From contig NZ_JACFQG010000001.1 in NCBI RefSeq assembly GCF_016101585.1, positions 434,001-498,000 on the forward strand: a DNA stretch of 64,000 bases, read 5' to 3'. Each line of letters begins with the position of its first letter. Position 1 is the stretch's first letter. This DNA is from Bifidobacterium polysaccharolyticum. Lineage in GTDB: Bacteria; Actinomycetota; Actinomycetes; Actinomycetales; Bifidobacteriaceae. A program made the translations under genes and the position numbers. This document shows positions 39,132 through 48,457 of this stretch, one piece after another. The notes under the pieces were generated by a model. The model saw nothing but the letters and a program-made list of their open reading frames with translations. It was not told the DNA's origin and did not search any database.

Positions 39132-40232
39132 CTACAACAATATCGGGCGACGTGCCCGTTCCTCTTGCTGGCAGCGGGTCTGCGCCTCCTGGGCTCCGTG
39201 AATCCAGGCGGCTAGCAGGTCGGCGGCCCTGCCCTGGTCCACAACCTCCGTAGCCAGTTGGTAGGCCTGAGCAAACCGGACACTCAGATCGGCTACGGGA
39301 TCAGCTTCGATCTGTGTGCCGTCAGCTACGATGGCCGACGCTGCATTGAGCAGGGCTGTTGAACGGGAGGGAATCGACTTTCCAGCCAGGAAGTCCCTGA
39401 CGACACTGGCATTGAAAGCTGGATCGCCGCCGCGTAGGTCATCCAGATCGACCGGATCAATACCTAGCTCACGAGTCGGGTCGAAGGACCGCTCCTCCAC
39501 CTTGCCCTGGTGTATCTCCCAAATGGAAACCGGGCCGGTCGGGGCCATCTCGTCAAGGCCTTCGACCGAGGTGTAGACCATGCCCTCCTGACCGCGTGAG
39601 GCGTAAACCTGGGCCATCATGGGGCTCAGCTGACGCTGGGCGCATCCAATGGCCACATAGCGCGGGTTAACCGGGTTGGTCAAGGGTCCCAGCAGGTTGA
39701 AGACGGTCGGAATACCCAGCGACGAGCGGACAGGTCCTGCAAAGCGCATGGCAGGGTGGAAGGTCTTGGCAAAGACGAAGGTGATGCCGTAGCGGTCCGC
39801 CATGGCGGCCACCTCCTTGGGCGGCAGATCCAGCGGAAGACCCAGCTGTTCCAGACAGTCGGCGGTGCCGCTCTTGCTGGATGCAGCCCTGTTGCCGTGC
39901 TTGACGATCCTGACCCCTGCTGCCGCAGCCACGATGGCGCCCATGGTCGACAGGTTGACTGTTGCAGCCCCGTCGCCGCCAGTGCCGACGATGTCGGTCA
40001 CGTCACCACTGACCTTCAGCGGCACCGCATGACCCACCATGGCCTTGGCAGCCCCTTCGACCTCCGGACTGGTCAGACCCAGAGTGGACTGCATGGACAG
40101 GGCGGCCCCCACCTGCACCGGGTCGGCATTTCCGTCCATCAGGTCGTTCATGCACCACTCGGCCTCATCCGCGCTCAGGTGTCGACCGGACACCAAGGAG
40201 TTCAGGACGGATTTCCAGCTAAGTGGCCGCAT
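39132..40232 (-). CDS. trpD: Anthranilate phosphoribosyltransferase
   Basis: Transfers phosphoribose to anthranilate, the second step of tryptophan synthesis from chorismate. The 366-residue protein shows the PRPP-binding DIVGTGGDGAATVNLST, KHGNRAASSKSGTADCLEQLG and the FNLLGPLTNP block. Length is slightly above usual, with a C-terminal extension. The start MRPLSWKSVLN at 40232 is preceded by AAGGAAAAGAG. The frame is open 43 codons further up through a leader hairpin. No other trp gene is nearby, so this is an orphan trpD, as in some other actinobacteria. Confidence 0.94.
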   Translation of the reverse strand: MRPLSWKSVLNSLVSGRHLSADEAEWCMNDLMDGNADPVQVGAALSMQSTLGLTSPEVEGAAKAMVGHAVPLKVSGDVTDIVGTGGDGAATVNLSTMGAIVAAAAGVRIVKHGNRAASSKSGTADCLEQLGLPLDLPPKEVAAMADRYGITFVFAKTFHPAMRFAGPVRSSLGIPTVFNLLGPLTNPVNPRYVAIGCAQRQLSPMMAQVYASRGQEGMVYTSVEGLDEMAPTGPVSIWEIHQGKVEERSFDPTRELGIDPVDLDDLRGGDPAFNASVVRDFLAGKSIPSRSTALLNAASAIVADGTQIEADPVADLSVRFAQAYQLATEVVDQGRAADLLAAWIHGAQEAQTRCQQEERARRPILL

Positions 40233-40254
40233 GATGACTCTTTTCCTTAGAATA

Positions 40255-40275
40255 AGCGGGGCTGGATGCCCCGCT
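40255..40275 (-). promoter_or_regulatory. Terminator-like hairpin in the trpD leader
   Basis: On the minus strand AGCGGGGC, loop ATCCA and GCCCCGCT form a perfect 8-bp GC-rich stem followed by TATTCT. It ends 22 bases before the trpD start codon and just before its ribosome site. It could be an attenuator or a translation-control structure. No Trp-rich leader peptide is convincing. Confidence 0.5.
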
Positions 40276-40344
40276 GTTTGCTCTAGGTTTACTGCCCTGC
40301 CCCTCCCTGACACAAGGCCATCCCACATTTCGGTCACTTGTCTA

Positions 40345-40376
40345 CCAATATATGAAAGCACCTAATCCAATATATG
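40345..40376. repeat. Paired CATATATTGG repeats upstream of trpD
   Basis: Two identical 10-base copies (as read on the minus strand) lie at 40376-40367 and 40354-40345, 22 bases apart start to start, i.e. about two helical turns on one face of DNA. They lie between the secA terminator and the trpD leader, where a trpD promoter and operator would be expected. Confidence 0.5.
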
Positions 40377-40379
40377 GAA

Positions 40380-40409
40380 ACGGCCACCGCCCTAATGAGC
40401 GATGGCCGT
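40380..40409 (-). terminator. Terminator downstream of secA
   Basis: On the minus strand ACGGCCA (40409-40403) pairs with TGGCCGT (40386-40380). The inner CGC/GCG pairs extend the stem after one mismatch, and TTTCC follows. It is about 55 bases past the secA stop. Confidence 0.6.
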
Positions 40410-40462
40410 CGAGTAAATCAGCAACCCTGCCTAGGCAGTCCGCTGCAGATTATGCATACGTA

Positions 40463-43417
40463 TCATTTCTTCTCGTTCTGGCCGTGGCACATCTTGTACT
40501 TGCGTCCAGACCCGCAGGGGCAAGGGGCGTTTCGAGGCGTGCCTGGGAAGGTACGGCCATCGGCCCAGGGCGAGTGATCTTCTACGGCCTTAGGCCTCTT
40601 ATTGGCGGGAACCTTGCCCTCGGCATGACTGATGGGCGCAGGTCCGACCGGAGCCGGAGCGCTAGCGTCATCAGCCTCGCTCGCTTCAGCGATATCCTCG
40701 GAAGAGTCTTTATCGGAATCCTCTTCCGAATCCTCCTGGACGCTGCCAGCGGGAGCACCTTCGTCACGCTCCTCGGCTGTCTCGTCGATGTCAGTAGTCT
40801 CGTCCTCGGCATCAGGCTCTTCAGGCGCCTGATAGTTGACCGGCTCGGACTGGCTCTCCTCATTCTCCTTGCGCTCCTCGCGGGCCCGCCGCTCGTTCTC
40901 CTGGCTGGCCGCGATCTGCTTGAGGTCCACGTTGAAGAGCAGCTGTACAGTCTGCTCCTTAATGGCATCGATCATGGAGTTGTACATCTGGTAGCCCTCA
41001 CGCTGGTACTCGACCAGAGGGTCACGCTGACCCATGCCGCGCAGGCCTATGCCGTCCTTCAAGTAGTCCATCTCGTAGAGATGCTCACGCCACTTGCTGT
41101 CCAGGACGGAGAGGACCACCTGGCGCTCCAGCTGCCTGGAGCCCTTCTCGCCCAGCTCATCCTCACGCTCCTGGTAGATGGAATCGGCATCCTCCACGAC
41201 CTTGTCGGCCAAGGCTTTAACGGCCTTGTCGCCCTTTAGATCCTCCAGGGAGTCCATGGTCTCATCCTGATCAAGACTGATCGGATATACGGAGGCCAGC
41301 GCCTTCCAGAGCCCGTCGGCATCCCAGTCCTTTGGCTTGTCCGAACCGTTCTGAGCCCCGCGGATGTAGGAGGTCACGGTCTCTCGGATGAAGCGGAGGA
41401 TGTCCTCATGGATGTCCTCACCCTTGAGCACGGCCTGACGCTCGCCATAGATGACCTGACGTTGCTTGTTCATCACGTCGTCGTACTTGAGCACGTTCTT
41501 GCGAATCTCGTAGTTGCGGGATTCAACGGACTTCTGTGCATTGCGCACACCTTTGGAGACACTCTTGGTGCCAATGGGTTGACCTTCGGGCAGACTCTTG
41601 GAGGACATCATTCGGGCCACCAGCTGGGTGTTGAACAGGCGCATCAGGTCATCCTCCAAGCTCAGATAGAACCTGGACTCACCGGGGTCGCCTTGACGGC
41701 CGGAACGGCCGCGCAGCTGGTTGTCGATTCGGCGCGACTCGTGCCGCTCGGTGCCCAGCACATAGAGGCCACCCAGCTTGACGACCTCCTCGTGCTCGTC
41801 CTTGACCTGCTCCTTAACGGAGTCCAGCATCTTGGGCCAGCGCTTCTCATACTCCTCTGGTGTGTCGTCTGGCGAGTAGCCCTGCTCCTTGAGCTTCTGA
41901 TCGGCAAGGAACTCTACATTGCCGCCCAACATGATATCGGTGCCGCGTCCAGCCATGTTGGTGGCCACGGTCACGGCCCCCTTGCGCCCTGCGACTGCCA
42001 CAACCGCAGCCTCACGCGCATGCTGCTTGGCGTTGAGGACCTGATGGTCGATGCCGGCCACGTCCAGCAGGGAGGAGACCACCTCGGAGGACTCCACGGA
42101 TGCGGTGCCCAGCAGAATCGGCTGGCCCTTTGCATGCCGTTTGGCAACATCGCGGACGATGGCGGCCAGCTTCTCCTTCTTGGAGCGATAGATCAGATCG
42201 TCCTGATCCTTGCGGATCATGGGCTTGTTGGTGGGAATGGGCAGCACGCCCAGCTTGTAGGTATTCATGAACTCGGCGGCCTCGGTCTCTGCCGTGCCGG
42301 TCATGCCCGCCAGCTTGTCGTACATACGGAAGTAGTTCTGCAGGGTGATGGTGGCAAAGGTCTGGTTCTCGGCCTTGACCTCCACACCCTCCTTGGCCTC
42401 GATGGCCTGATGGAGACCCTCGTTGTAGCGACGTCCCTTGAGCAAACGGCCGGTGTGCTCGTCCACGATCAGGACTTCGCCGTTCTGGACGACATAGTCG
42501 CGGTCGCGCAGGAAGAGCTCCTTGGCCTTGATGGCGTTGTTCAGGTACCCGATCAGGGCGGTGTTAGCGGGCTCGTAGAGGTTGTCGATGCCCAGGTAGT
42601 CCTCCACCTTGGTGATGCCAGGATCCAGGATGCCGACAACTTTCTTCTTCTCGTCGACCTCGTAGTCCTCATCCCTGGTGAGCTTGGGGACCAGCTTGGC
42701 GAACTGCCGATACCATCGGGTCACGTCGCCCTCGGCCGGGCCGGAAATAATCAGAGGAGTTCGTGCCTCGTCGATCAGGATGGAGTCCACCTCGTCCACG
42801 ATGGCGAAGTGGTGTCCGCGCTGAACCAACTCGTCCTTGTCCCAGGCCATGTTGTCGCGCAGGTAGTCGAAGCCGAATTCGTTGTTGGTGCCGTAGGTGA
42901 TATCCGCTTGGTATTGCTTGCGGCGCTCGGCGGGGCGCTGGTCGGTGATGATGCAGCCCACGCTCATGCCCAGGAAGCGGAAGATGCGCCCCATAAGCTC
43001 GCTCTGGTAGGAGGCCAGGTAGTCGTTGACCGTAACCACATGCACACCCTTGCCCTCCAAGGCATTCAGATAACTGGGCAAGGTAGCCACCAAGGTCTTG
43101 CCTTCTCCGGTCTTCATCTCGGCTATGTTGCCCCAGTGCAGGGCCGCTCCACCCATCAACTGGACATCGAAATGCCGCTGGCCCAGGGTACGCTTGGAAA
43201 CCTCGCGTACCGTGGCGAAGGCTTCGGGCATTAGGGAATCGAGGGATTCGCCGTTCTCCAATCGCTGCTTGAACTTAGGCGTCTGCGCCTTGAGCTCCTC
43301 ATCACTCATGGCCGAGATCTGATCCTCGAAGGCGTTCGTCGCCTTGGCCACCCCCTGAAGCTTGCGAATCTGACGACCCTCGCCCATACGGAGGACCTTG
43401 TCCAAGACTGCTACCAC
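40463..43417 (-). CDS. secA: Preprotein translocase ATPase SecA
   Basis: The 984-residue motor that pushes unfolded preproteins through SecYEG. NBD1 has Walker [14 protein letters not shown] near residue 105 and [13 protein letters not shown] near 208. The preprotein cross-linking domain follows, then [13 protein letters not shown] and NBD2 with [15 protein letters not shown]. The wing/scaffold domains come next. Residues about 850-950 are an acidic linker ([17 protein letters not shown] type). The C-terminus is the zinc-binding SEC-C motif [14 protein letters not shown]. The start is GTG with GGGAG six bases upstream. It stands alone with its own terminator. Confidence 0.97.
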   Translation of the reverse strand: MVAVLDKVLRMGEGRQIRKLQGVAKATNAFEDQISAMSDEELKAQTPKFKQRLENGESLDSLMPEAFATVREVSKRTLGQRHFDVQLMGGAALHWGNIAEMKTGEGKTLVATLPSYLNALEGKGVHVVTVNDYLASYQSELMGRIFRFLGMSVGCIITDQRPAERRKQYQADITYGTNNEFGFDYLRDNMAWDKDELVQRGHHFAIVDEVDSILIDEARTPLIISGPAEGDVTRWYRQFAKLVPKLTRDEDYEVDEKKKVVGILDPGITKVEDYLGIDNLYEPANTALIGYLNNAIKAKELFLRDRDYVVQNGEVLIVDEHTGRLLKGRRYNEGLHQAIEAKEGVEVKAENQTFATITLQNYFRMYDKLAGMTGTAETEAAEFMNTYKLGVLPIPTNKPMIRKDQDDLIYRSKKEKLAAIVRDVAKRHAKGQPILLGTASVESSEVVSSLLDVAGIDHQVLNAKQHAREAAVVAVAGRKGAVTVATNMAGRGTDIMLGGNVEFLADQKLKEQGYSPDDTPEEYEKRWPKMLDSVKEQVKDEHEEVVKLGGLYVLGTERHESRRIDNQLRGRSGRQGDPGESRFYLSLEDDLMRLFNTQLVARMMSSKSLPEGQPIGTKSVSKGVRNAQKSVESRNYEIRKNVLKYDDVMNKQRQVIYGERQAVLKGEDIHEDILRFIRETVTSYIRGAQNGSDKPKDWDADGLWKALASVYPISLDQDETMDSLEDLKGDKAVKALADKVVEDADSIYQEREDELGEKGSRQLERQVVLSVLDSKWREHLYEMDYLKDGIGLRGMGQRDPLVEYQREGYQMYNSMIDAIKEQTVQLLFNVDLKQIAASQENERRAREERKENEESQSEPVNYQAPEEPDAEDETTDIDETAEERDEGAPAGSVQEDSEEDSDKDSSEDIAEASEADDASAPAPVGPAPISHAEGKVPANKRPKAVEDHSPWADGRTFPGTPRNAPCPCGSGRKYKMCHGQNEKK

Positions 43418-43642
43418 GTTGCGCTCCCTACCGTTTCTTTATGGCCTTCACACGCCCTCAGCTGGCGTAGGCCCAGACCTTGATTATCTTACGCGAATGC
43501 ACCGATTTTCTCGAAACCGATTGTTCCACAAACCCAGCTGCGGCCTTAGCAGCTGGACCGGGCATTGAAGAAGGGCCATTCTCCGGTGGTCAGACAACCT
43601 GCCGCCGGGGAATCGCCCCACAGTTCAATATCCGTTCTTCGG

Positions 43643-44317
43643 TTACTGCTTTCGGCCTACATGCTCAGGCGTATCGATCTCGAAGACGCCATAGCTCCAT
43701 CCGTGCCGACGGTAGACCACCGATGGCCGCTTAGTCTCCTTGTTGACAAAGAGGAAGAAGTCGTGGCCGATCAGCTCCATCTCATATAGGGCCTCGTCGA
43801 TACTCATAGGCTCCGCGATGTGCAGCTTGCGGCGAATGACGATAGGGGTGTCCCCCACCTGCACTTCGACCGACTGGCCCGGCGCCAGGTCCGAGGCCAC
43901 GGCGCTCTGGGCGCTGTTGTCGGGATTGGACTCCTGGCCCTGCTCTCCCTGATCGCCTGCCTGATTATCCACGGGCAGATCGACGGGCAGGGGCGGATGC
44001 TCCAGTCCACGGCGGTGGTCCTTGCGGCGGTCGCGGACTCGCCGCAGACGCTGGGTCAGTTTGTCCAAAGCCATGTCCAGCGCGCTGAACTCGTCGGCGC
44101 TGGAGGCCTCGGCGCGAATCACGGTCTTGCCGGCCTGGACAGTGAGCTCCACCCTCTTGGCGCTGTCAGCCTGGCGGGGATTGCCTTCATGTGTCAGAAC
44201 GACCTGGATGCGCTGGGCATCGGGGGCGATGGCCGTCACCCTGTTCATCTTGCTGTCCACAACATCGCGGAACCGCTGCTTGATTTGGGTATGTCGACCG
44301 GTAATGACGATCTCCAT
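43643..44317 (-). CDS. hpf: Ribosome hibernation-promoting factor, long form
   Basis: A 224-residue HPF/RaiA-family protein that dimerises 70S ribosomes in stationary phase. The N-terminal domain starts MEIVITGRHTQIKQRFRDVVDSK and carries the basic helix (TQRLRRVRDRRKDHRRG). An acidic/Gln-rich linker (about 115-160) leads to the C-terminal dimerisation domain ending SVVYRRHGWSYGVFEI. The ATG at 44317 has AAGGAG six bases upstream; the frame continues 47 codons without family similarity. It is divergent from rnpB. Confidence 0.93.
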   Translation of the reverse strand: MEIVITGRHTQIKQRFRDVVDSKMNRVTAIAPDAQRIQVVLTHEGNPRQADSAKRVELTVQAGKTVIRAEASSADEFSALDMALDKLTQRLRRVRDRRKDHRRGLEHPPLPVDLPVDNQAGDQGEQGQESNPDNSAQSAVASDLAPGQSVEVQVGDTPIVIRRKLHIAEPMSIDEALYEMELIGHDFFLFVNKETKRPSVVYRRHGWSYGVFEIDTPEHVGRKQ

Positions 44318-44493
44318 GGGAATCTCCTTGCACTCGTGAGCGGACGAACCGCTGGTGCGATGGCGGACTTGGTCACCATCGACTGTGCTTCCGATTGTAT
44401 CCGAAGAGCAAGGCTGACTCACTGATTGAGCTTGAGGCCACAGCGGAATCATCACCACTGGTACGGTCGTTCAGTTCCGCTATGCTGTATCCC

Positions 44494-44870
44494 CGAGACC
44501 TCTCGGATGGCCGCGGCCCCTCCTCTTGGGAAGGGTTGAGGAACTTCCGGGCTCCATAGAGCACGATGGCGGATAACGTCCGCCCAGGGCGACCTGAGAG
44601 ATAGCGCAACAGAGAACAGACCGCTCGTCCTGTAAAGACGGGTAAGGGTGAAACGGCGGTGTAAGAGACCACCGGGTCGACGGTAACGCCGACCGCATGG
44701 CAAGCCTCATCGGGAGCAAGGCCAAGCAGAAGGCATTCAGGGGTTGCTCGTCCCGCCTTCGGGTAGGCCGCTAGAGCCTGGCGGCAACGTCAGGTCGAGA
44801 TGGATGGCCATCCGTCGTCCGGATTTCTATCCGGTCGATGACAGAACCCGGGGTATATGAGAGGTCTCAT
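44494..44870 (+). ncRNA. rnpB: RNase P RNA (type A)
   Basis: The catalytic RNA of RNase P, which matures tRNA 5' ends. The P1 helix closes perfectly: GAGACCTCTC (44495-44504) with GAGAGGTCTC (44859-44868). Conserved cores are visible in order: GAGGAACTTCCGGGCTCC, AAGGGTGAAACGGCGGTGTA then AGAGACCACCG, GGGAGCAAGGCCAAGCAG, and ACAGAACCCGGGGTATA before the 3' end. Size near 375 bases is normal. A TATGCT box at 44481-44486 is a likely -10. The first core block reads GGAACTTCC where most type A RNAs have GGAAAGTCC. Confidence 0.92.
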
Positions 44871-44908
44871 CTACTCTTCTACTGTGTGGTGCTTTGGCAG
44901 CAATCAGC

Positions 44909-45916
44909 TCAATCGAGAGGGTCGTCAGAAGCGAAAAGGTCTGCTGCGACCTGGTTGAGGAGGTCGGGGCTGTGGCCCTTGCGGGATCCAGCACTCCAGA
45001 ATCGCCGTTTGCGTACCTTGAGATCGAGTCCGGCTGTCTTGCGGGCCACCTTGCGACCGAGCTCATAGGCTGAGTCGACGAAGAGTCCCTCACGAGAGGC
45101 CTGGGCCACCACCTGCGCAGCCAGTCCTGAATCCAGACCCTTGCGGGTCATCTCCGAGAGCACGCCCCGCTCCCCCAGTGTTCGATGCAGGCAGGAACGC
45201 AGAAGATCCTGGGCATAGGCCTGGTCATTCACAAGACCCAGTCTGGTCAACCGGTCGATCACCTGATTGATCACGTTCGTGTCGAACCCCTTGTCGGCCA
45301 GACGACGGGCCAGGGCTCCGCTTGAACGGGCCGCCGCATCCAGCAAAGTCAGGGCAGCCTCCCTGCAAACATCTGCGTCATCCGCATCTGCTCGTGGGAC
45401 TGCAGGCGCAGAACCTCCGCCAAAGCCGCCAGCACGTGGGTGACGGCCACGACGGCGGGCCTTTCTGTCAAAACCCCGGGAAGAACGGTGCCCCTGGGAA
45501 GGATGGTGACCTGCCAGTGATTCGTCAGACATATCAGTATTGGCAGCACTGTCAATATCTTCCAGACTCCCTCCAAATCGAGCGCCATGCTCCAGCCCCA
45601 GGGCAGCAGCTTGCACTGGGCTGCTGTCTTCCTTGTAGCAGTCATTCTTCTGGCTAGCAACGGGGCGAACATCCGCAGTGGGCAGGGAATTTACGGTATG
45701 CGGAAAGCCTGAGTCAGACCGCGAATCAGTAGCGAAATCTGGGACTGTTCCCATACCCGCCGCACCTACTGAACCTGCCGAGCCAGGCGCACCTGCGGAG
45801 TCTGCTTGGAACCGGTCCGGTCGAGAATCCCGCGGCTCTGTGCTGGAGTCGGCAGAATCCTCGGCCTGAACCAGTCGGACAGGATTTTCCTTGAGGAAGT
45901 CCTCAGCCGAGATCAT
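44909..45916 (-). CDS. recX: RecA regulator RecX with long N-terminal extension
   Basis: A modulator of RecA filaments. The RecX fold is confined to residues about 180-335: REAALTLLDAAARSSGALARRL, GLVNDQAYAQDLLRS and the three-helix repeats to the end. Before this lie about 180 residues rich in Ser, Asp, Ala and Gly without obvious structure, containing a basic stretch (RKARRRGRHPR). The start at 45916 (MISAEDFLKENPVRL) is four bases after the recA stop, so it is expressed from the recA promoter. An open frame continues into recA and was ignored. Confidence 0.9.
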   Translation of the reverse strand: MISAEDFLKENPVRLVQAEDSADSSTEPRDSRPDRFQADSAGAPGSAGSVGAAGMGTVPDFATDSRSDSGFPHTVNSLPTADVRPVASQKNDCYKEDSSPVQAAALGLEHGARFGGSLEDIDSAANTDMSDESLAGHHPSQGHRSSRGFDRKARRRGRHPRAGGFGGGSAPAVPRADADDADVCREAALTLLDAAARSSGALARRLADKGFDTNVINQVIDRLTRLGLVNDQAYAQDLLRSCLHRTLGERGVLSEMTRKGLDSGLAAQVVAQASREGLFVDSAYELGRKVARKTAGLDLKVRKRRFWSAGSRKGHSPDLLNQVAADLFASDDPLD

Positions 45917-45920
45917 GGGG

Positions 45921-47075
45921 TCATGCAGCCTGGGCAGTAGGCACAGTGCCGTTGACGTCGACAGGAGCTGAGTCGTCTTCCTTGCTGCCTTGGTCGGCAT
46001 CAGCCTGATCGTCGTTGTTATCCTCGGAGGGAGCAGGGATAAGGCCGAAGGCAACCTTGACCTTATCCTCAATCTCCTTGGTCAGACCAGGGTTGTCCTT
46101 GAGGAACTGACGGACGTTCTCCCTGCCCTGACCAAGCTGGTCGCCCTCATAAGTGAACCAGGACCCCGACTTCTTGACAATATTGGTCTGCAAGGCCATA
46201 TCCAGAACCGAACCCTCCTTGGAGATGCCCTCTCCGTAGAGGATGTCGAATTCGGCCACCTTGAAAGGCGGAGCCATCTTGTTCTTGACCACCTTGACCT
46301 TGGTGCGGTTGCCCACCGCCTCGTCGCCGTTCTTCAGAGTCTGGATACGGCGGATGTCCAGGCGGACCGAGGCATAGAACTTCAGGGCCTTGCCGCCAGT
46401 GGTAGTCTCCGGGCTGCCGAAGAAGACGCCGATCTTCTCCCTGAGCTGGTTGATGAAAATGGCCGTAGTGTTGGCCTGAGACAGGGCGCCAGTCATCTTG
46501 CGCAGGGCCTGGCTCATCAGCCTGGCTTGCAAACCCACATGGCTGTCGCCCATGTCGCCCTCAATCTCGGCCTTGGGCACCAGGGCAGCCACCGAGTCAA
46601 TGACGATAACGTCCAAGGCGCCCGAACGAATCAACATGTCGGCGATCTCCAGCGCCTGCTCGCCGTTGTCTGGCTGGGAGACGATCAAAGAGTCCGTGTC
46701 CACACCCAGCTTCTTGGCGTACTCGGGATCCAAAGCGTGCTCGGCATCGATGAAGGCAGCCACTCCACCGCCAGCCTGCGCATTGGCCACCGCATGCAGG
46801 GCCAGGGTGGTCTTGCCCGAGGACTCAGGACCGTAGATCTCGACGATACGGCCGCGGGGCAGTCCACCGATGCCCAGGGCCATGTCCAAAGCCAGGGACC
46901 CGGTGGGGATGACCTCCACGTCCTGGGCAGGCTTATCACCCAGGCGCATGGCCGAACCCTTGCCGAAGCTCTTTTCGACCTGCGCGAGGGCCGTGTTCAA
47001 GGCTGCCTGGCGACGGGGGTCGATCCCGCTCTCCTCTTCCTTCTTCGCCTTGCCACTGTTGCTCTGACGTGCCAT
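45921..47075 (-). CDS. recA: Recombinase RecA
   Basis: A 384-residue strand-exchange protein and SOS co-protease. It shows Walker [13 protein letters not shown] near residue 77, [32 protein letters not shown], the L2 region [21 protein letters not shown] and [12 protein letters not shown]. The C-terminal tail is acidic. The ATG at 47075 has AAGGAG six bases upstream; an ATG ten codons earlier has none. A LexA-type box lies on its promoter, and recX follows after five bases. Confidence 0.97.
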   Translation of the reverse strand: MARQSNSGKAKKEEESGIDPRRQAALNTALAQVEKSFGKGSAMRLGDKPAQDVEVIPTGSLALDMALGIGGLPRGRIVEIYGPESSGKTTLALHAVANAQAGGGVAAFIDAEHALDPEYAKKLGVDTDSLIVSQPDNGEQALEIADMLIRSGALDVIVIDSVAALVPKAEIEGDMGDSHVGLQARLMSQALRKMTGALSQANTTAIFINQLREKIGVFFGSPETTTGGKALKFYASVRLDIRRIQTLKNGDEAVGNRTKVKVVKNKMAPPFKVAEFDILYGEGISKEGSVLDMALQTNIVKKSGSWFTYEGDQLGQGRENVRQFLKDNPGLTKEIEDKVKVAFGLIPAPSEDNNDDQADADQGSKEDDSAPVDVNGTVPTAQAA

Positions 47076-47224
47076 ATGGCTCTCCTTCTTCGTAACCGAC
47101 CTCACGATGACGACATCCTGATTGACAACCTCACGATTGACAGCCTATCCGTCGTCGGAACCCGTCTGCAGTCCCGGCGCCCGATGTGGTCGAACGTGCC
47201 GATGGTCACCGGACCATGGGTATC

Positions 47225-47254
47225 AGTATACCCGACCATGCGAACAAATGTTCG
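47225..47254 (-). promoter_or_regulatory. recA promoter with LexA (SOS) box
   Basis: CGAACAAATGTTCG at 47241-47254 has the actinobacterial/Gram-positive LexA form CGAAC-N4-GTTCG. On the minus strand it is followed by TATACT (47230-47225), a good -10; the box covers the -35 position, so LexA binding would block RNA polymerase. The implied leader before recA is about 140 bases. Confidence 0.8.
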
Positions 47255-47303
47255 AAAATCGCCTGGAGCAGGAAATAAATTCGCGGAGGATAAAACCCGC
47301 TGA

Positions 47304-47537
47304 TCAGGCTGCCGGCAAGGGCGGCGCATTGTGGTCCTTCCCCCAGCGGCGGGAGTCTGGGATCTCCATCTGATCGCAGAGCACGTTCCAAACTACGCGC
47401 GGCTCCACGCCTGCATCCAGGGCCTCTATAACGGTCATGGCATCCAGGGCAGTCAGCCTTTGGTCGCGGGCCAGACTGCGTCCGTAGACCCGGCCAAAGA
47501 CCTCCTCCAGCAGTTGCCAGAATTCCCGTTCACGCAC
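47304..47537 (-). CDS. DUF3046 family small protein
   Basis: A 77-residue actinobacterial protein beginning MREREFWQLLEEVFGRVYGRSLARDQ with the conserved LTALDAMTVIEALDAGVEPRVVWNVLCDQMEIP. It matches the DUF3046 family, which is typically found immediately upstream of recA. Function unknown. The start is GTG with AAGGTGA seven bases upstream. It lies upstream of the recA promoter and may also be read into recA. Confidence 0.88.
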   Translation of the reverse strand: MREREFWQLLEEVFGRVYGRSLARDQRLTALDAMTVIEALDAGVEPRVVWNVLCDQMEIPDSRRWGKDHNAPPLPAA

Positions 47538-47608
47538 CCGACATCACCTTTCGTCCAAGGCCCACCTTGTCACACCCCTTCTACGGTAGCAACCGACAGT
47601 CAGCAGAA

Positions 47609-47642
47609 GAGGGCGCCTGGTTCATAAGAACCGGACGCCCTC
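47609..47642 (-). terminator. Hairpin after clgR
   Basis: GAGGGCG (47609-47615) pairs with CGCCCTC (47636-47642), and inside it GGTTC pairs with GAACC around an ATAA loop, giving a long stem with small internal mismatches. On the minus strand TTCT follows. It lies 40 bases past the clgR stop and before DUF3046. Confidence 0.6.
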
Positions 47643-47682
47643 AAGAACGGTCCGCCGGATCAACCAGCCGGATCGGACGTGC

Positions 47683-48201
47683 TTACTCCTGAGTGGACTC
47701 CAGATAGTCCGCCACCATCCGCAGTGTCTGAGGCACACCCAAGCCCAGCGCGTCGGCGATGGAGCTCAACAGTTCAGAGCTGGCCTCCTTCTGGCCACGT
47801 TCCACCTCGGACAGGTAGCCCAGGGAGACGCCTGCCTTCTCGCTGACCTCACGCAGGGTCTTGTGATCATTAGTCCTCAGCTCGCGCAGCACGTGGCCCA
47901 GGGCCTCGCGCAGAGAGACGGTGTGGGTGACGGCACGGCCGTCGTTGGCGGAGGCTGCCCGCTGACGGCTGGCTTCCATGCCGTCCTCCTCCATCCACAT
48001 CTTGTTCAGGTTGGCCTGGCGCTCCTCCTTGGCCTTCTTAGCGGCCTTGGCACGAATCACCTGCTGCTGGGCGAAGACAACGGCACGACGCTGGGCGGGT
48101 GTCAGATCACGAACCCGCGCATTGCGCTCCACTCCGGGTGCGGCTGGCTTGACATCATAGGTATTGTTGGTTCGAGTCATCACGGTCTCGGTGCTGGCCA
48201 T
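47683..48201 (-). CDS. clgR: ClgR-type helix-turn-helix regulator
   Basis: A 172-residue XRE-family regulator. The HTH is at about residues 100-155: [54 protein letters not shown]. ClgR in other actinobacteria activates clp and lon protease genes, and its place downstream of cinA and near recA is the family's usual address. The N-terminal 95 residues are a basic, Ala/Arg-rich helical extension ([15 protein letters not shown]), longer than in many homologs. The ATG at 48201 has AAAGGGG five bases upstream; other ATGs lie at 48219 and 48243. Confidence 0.87.
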   Translation of the reverse strand: MASTETVMTRTNNTYDVKPAAPGVERNARVRDLTPAQRRAVVFAQQQVIRAKAAKKAKEERQANLNKMWMEEDGMEASRQRAASANDGRAVTHTVSLREALGHVLRELRTNDHKTLREVSEKAGVSLGYLSEVERGQKEASSELLSSIADALGLGVPQTLRMVADYLESTQE

Positions 48202-48300
48202 AGCAGCCCCTTTCGCCATTATCGTGTTCAACTTCTTACGCAATGACCAACAGACGAGCCCAAAGATTATTCCAGGGGAGGAACCCGAAAGGCCCGTTTT

Positions 48301-48314
48301 GTGACCAAAGTCAC
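48301..48314. promoter_or_regulatory. GTGAC-CAAA-GTCAC inverted repeat upstream of clgR
   Basis: A 5-bp perfect inverted repeat with a four-base spacer, 100 bases upstream of the clgR start. The 255-base gap between clgR and cinA is long for this cluster and probably holds the clgR promoter; this repeat is the clearest candidate operator in it. I see nothing coding in the gap. Confidence 0.35.
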
Positions 48315-48457
48315 GTATGCGAAAGACCAGAGCCAGGAGGGATGGCTCAATACAGCTAGCCTCTTGCCCCGGGCCTGCCGGCTACAGCAAATACTGCAAG
48401 CGCAAGACCCGACATCGGCTTGCGGAAGCCATAAAAGCAACTTACCACATCATGCCC

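Noticed and set aside
40276-40361. A Trp-containing leader peptide for trpD (upstream in-frame codons including MWDG)
   Set aside because: Only one Trp codon in frame, no ribosome site, and the frame simply continues into trpD without a stop.
41408-43234. A 608-codon open frame opposite secA
   Set aside because: Shadow of secA; no recognisable motif and a composition typical of antisense frames.
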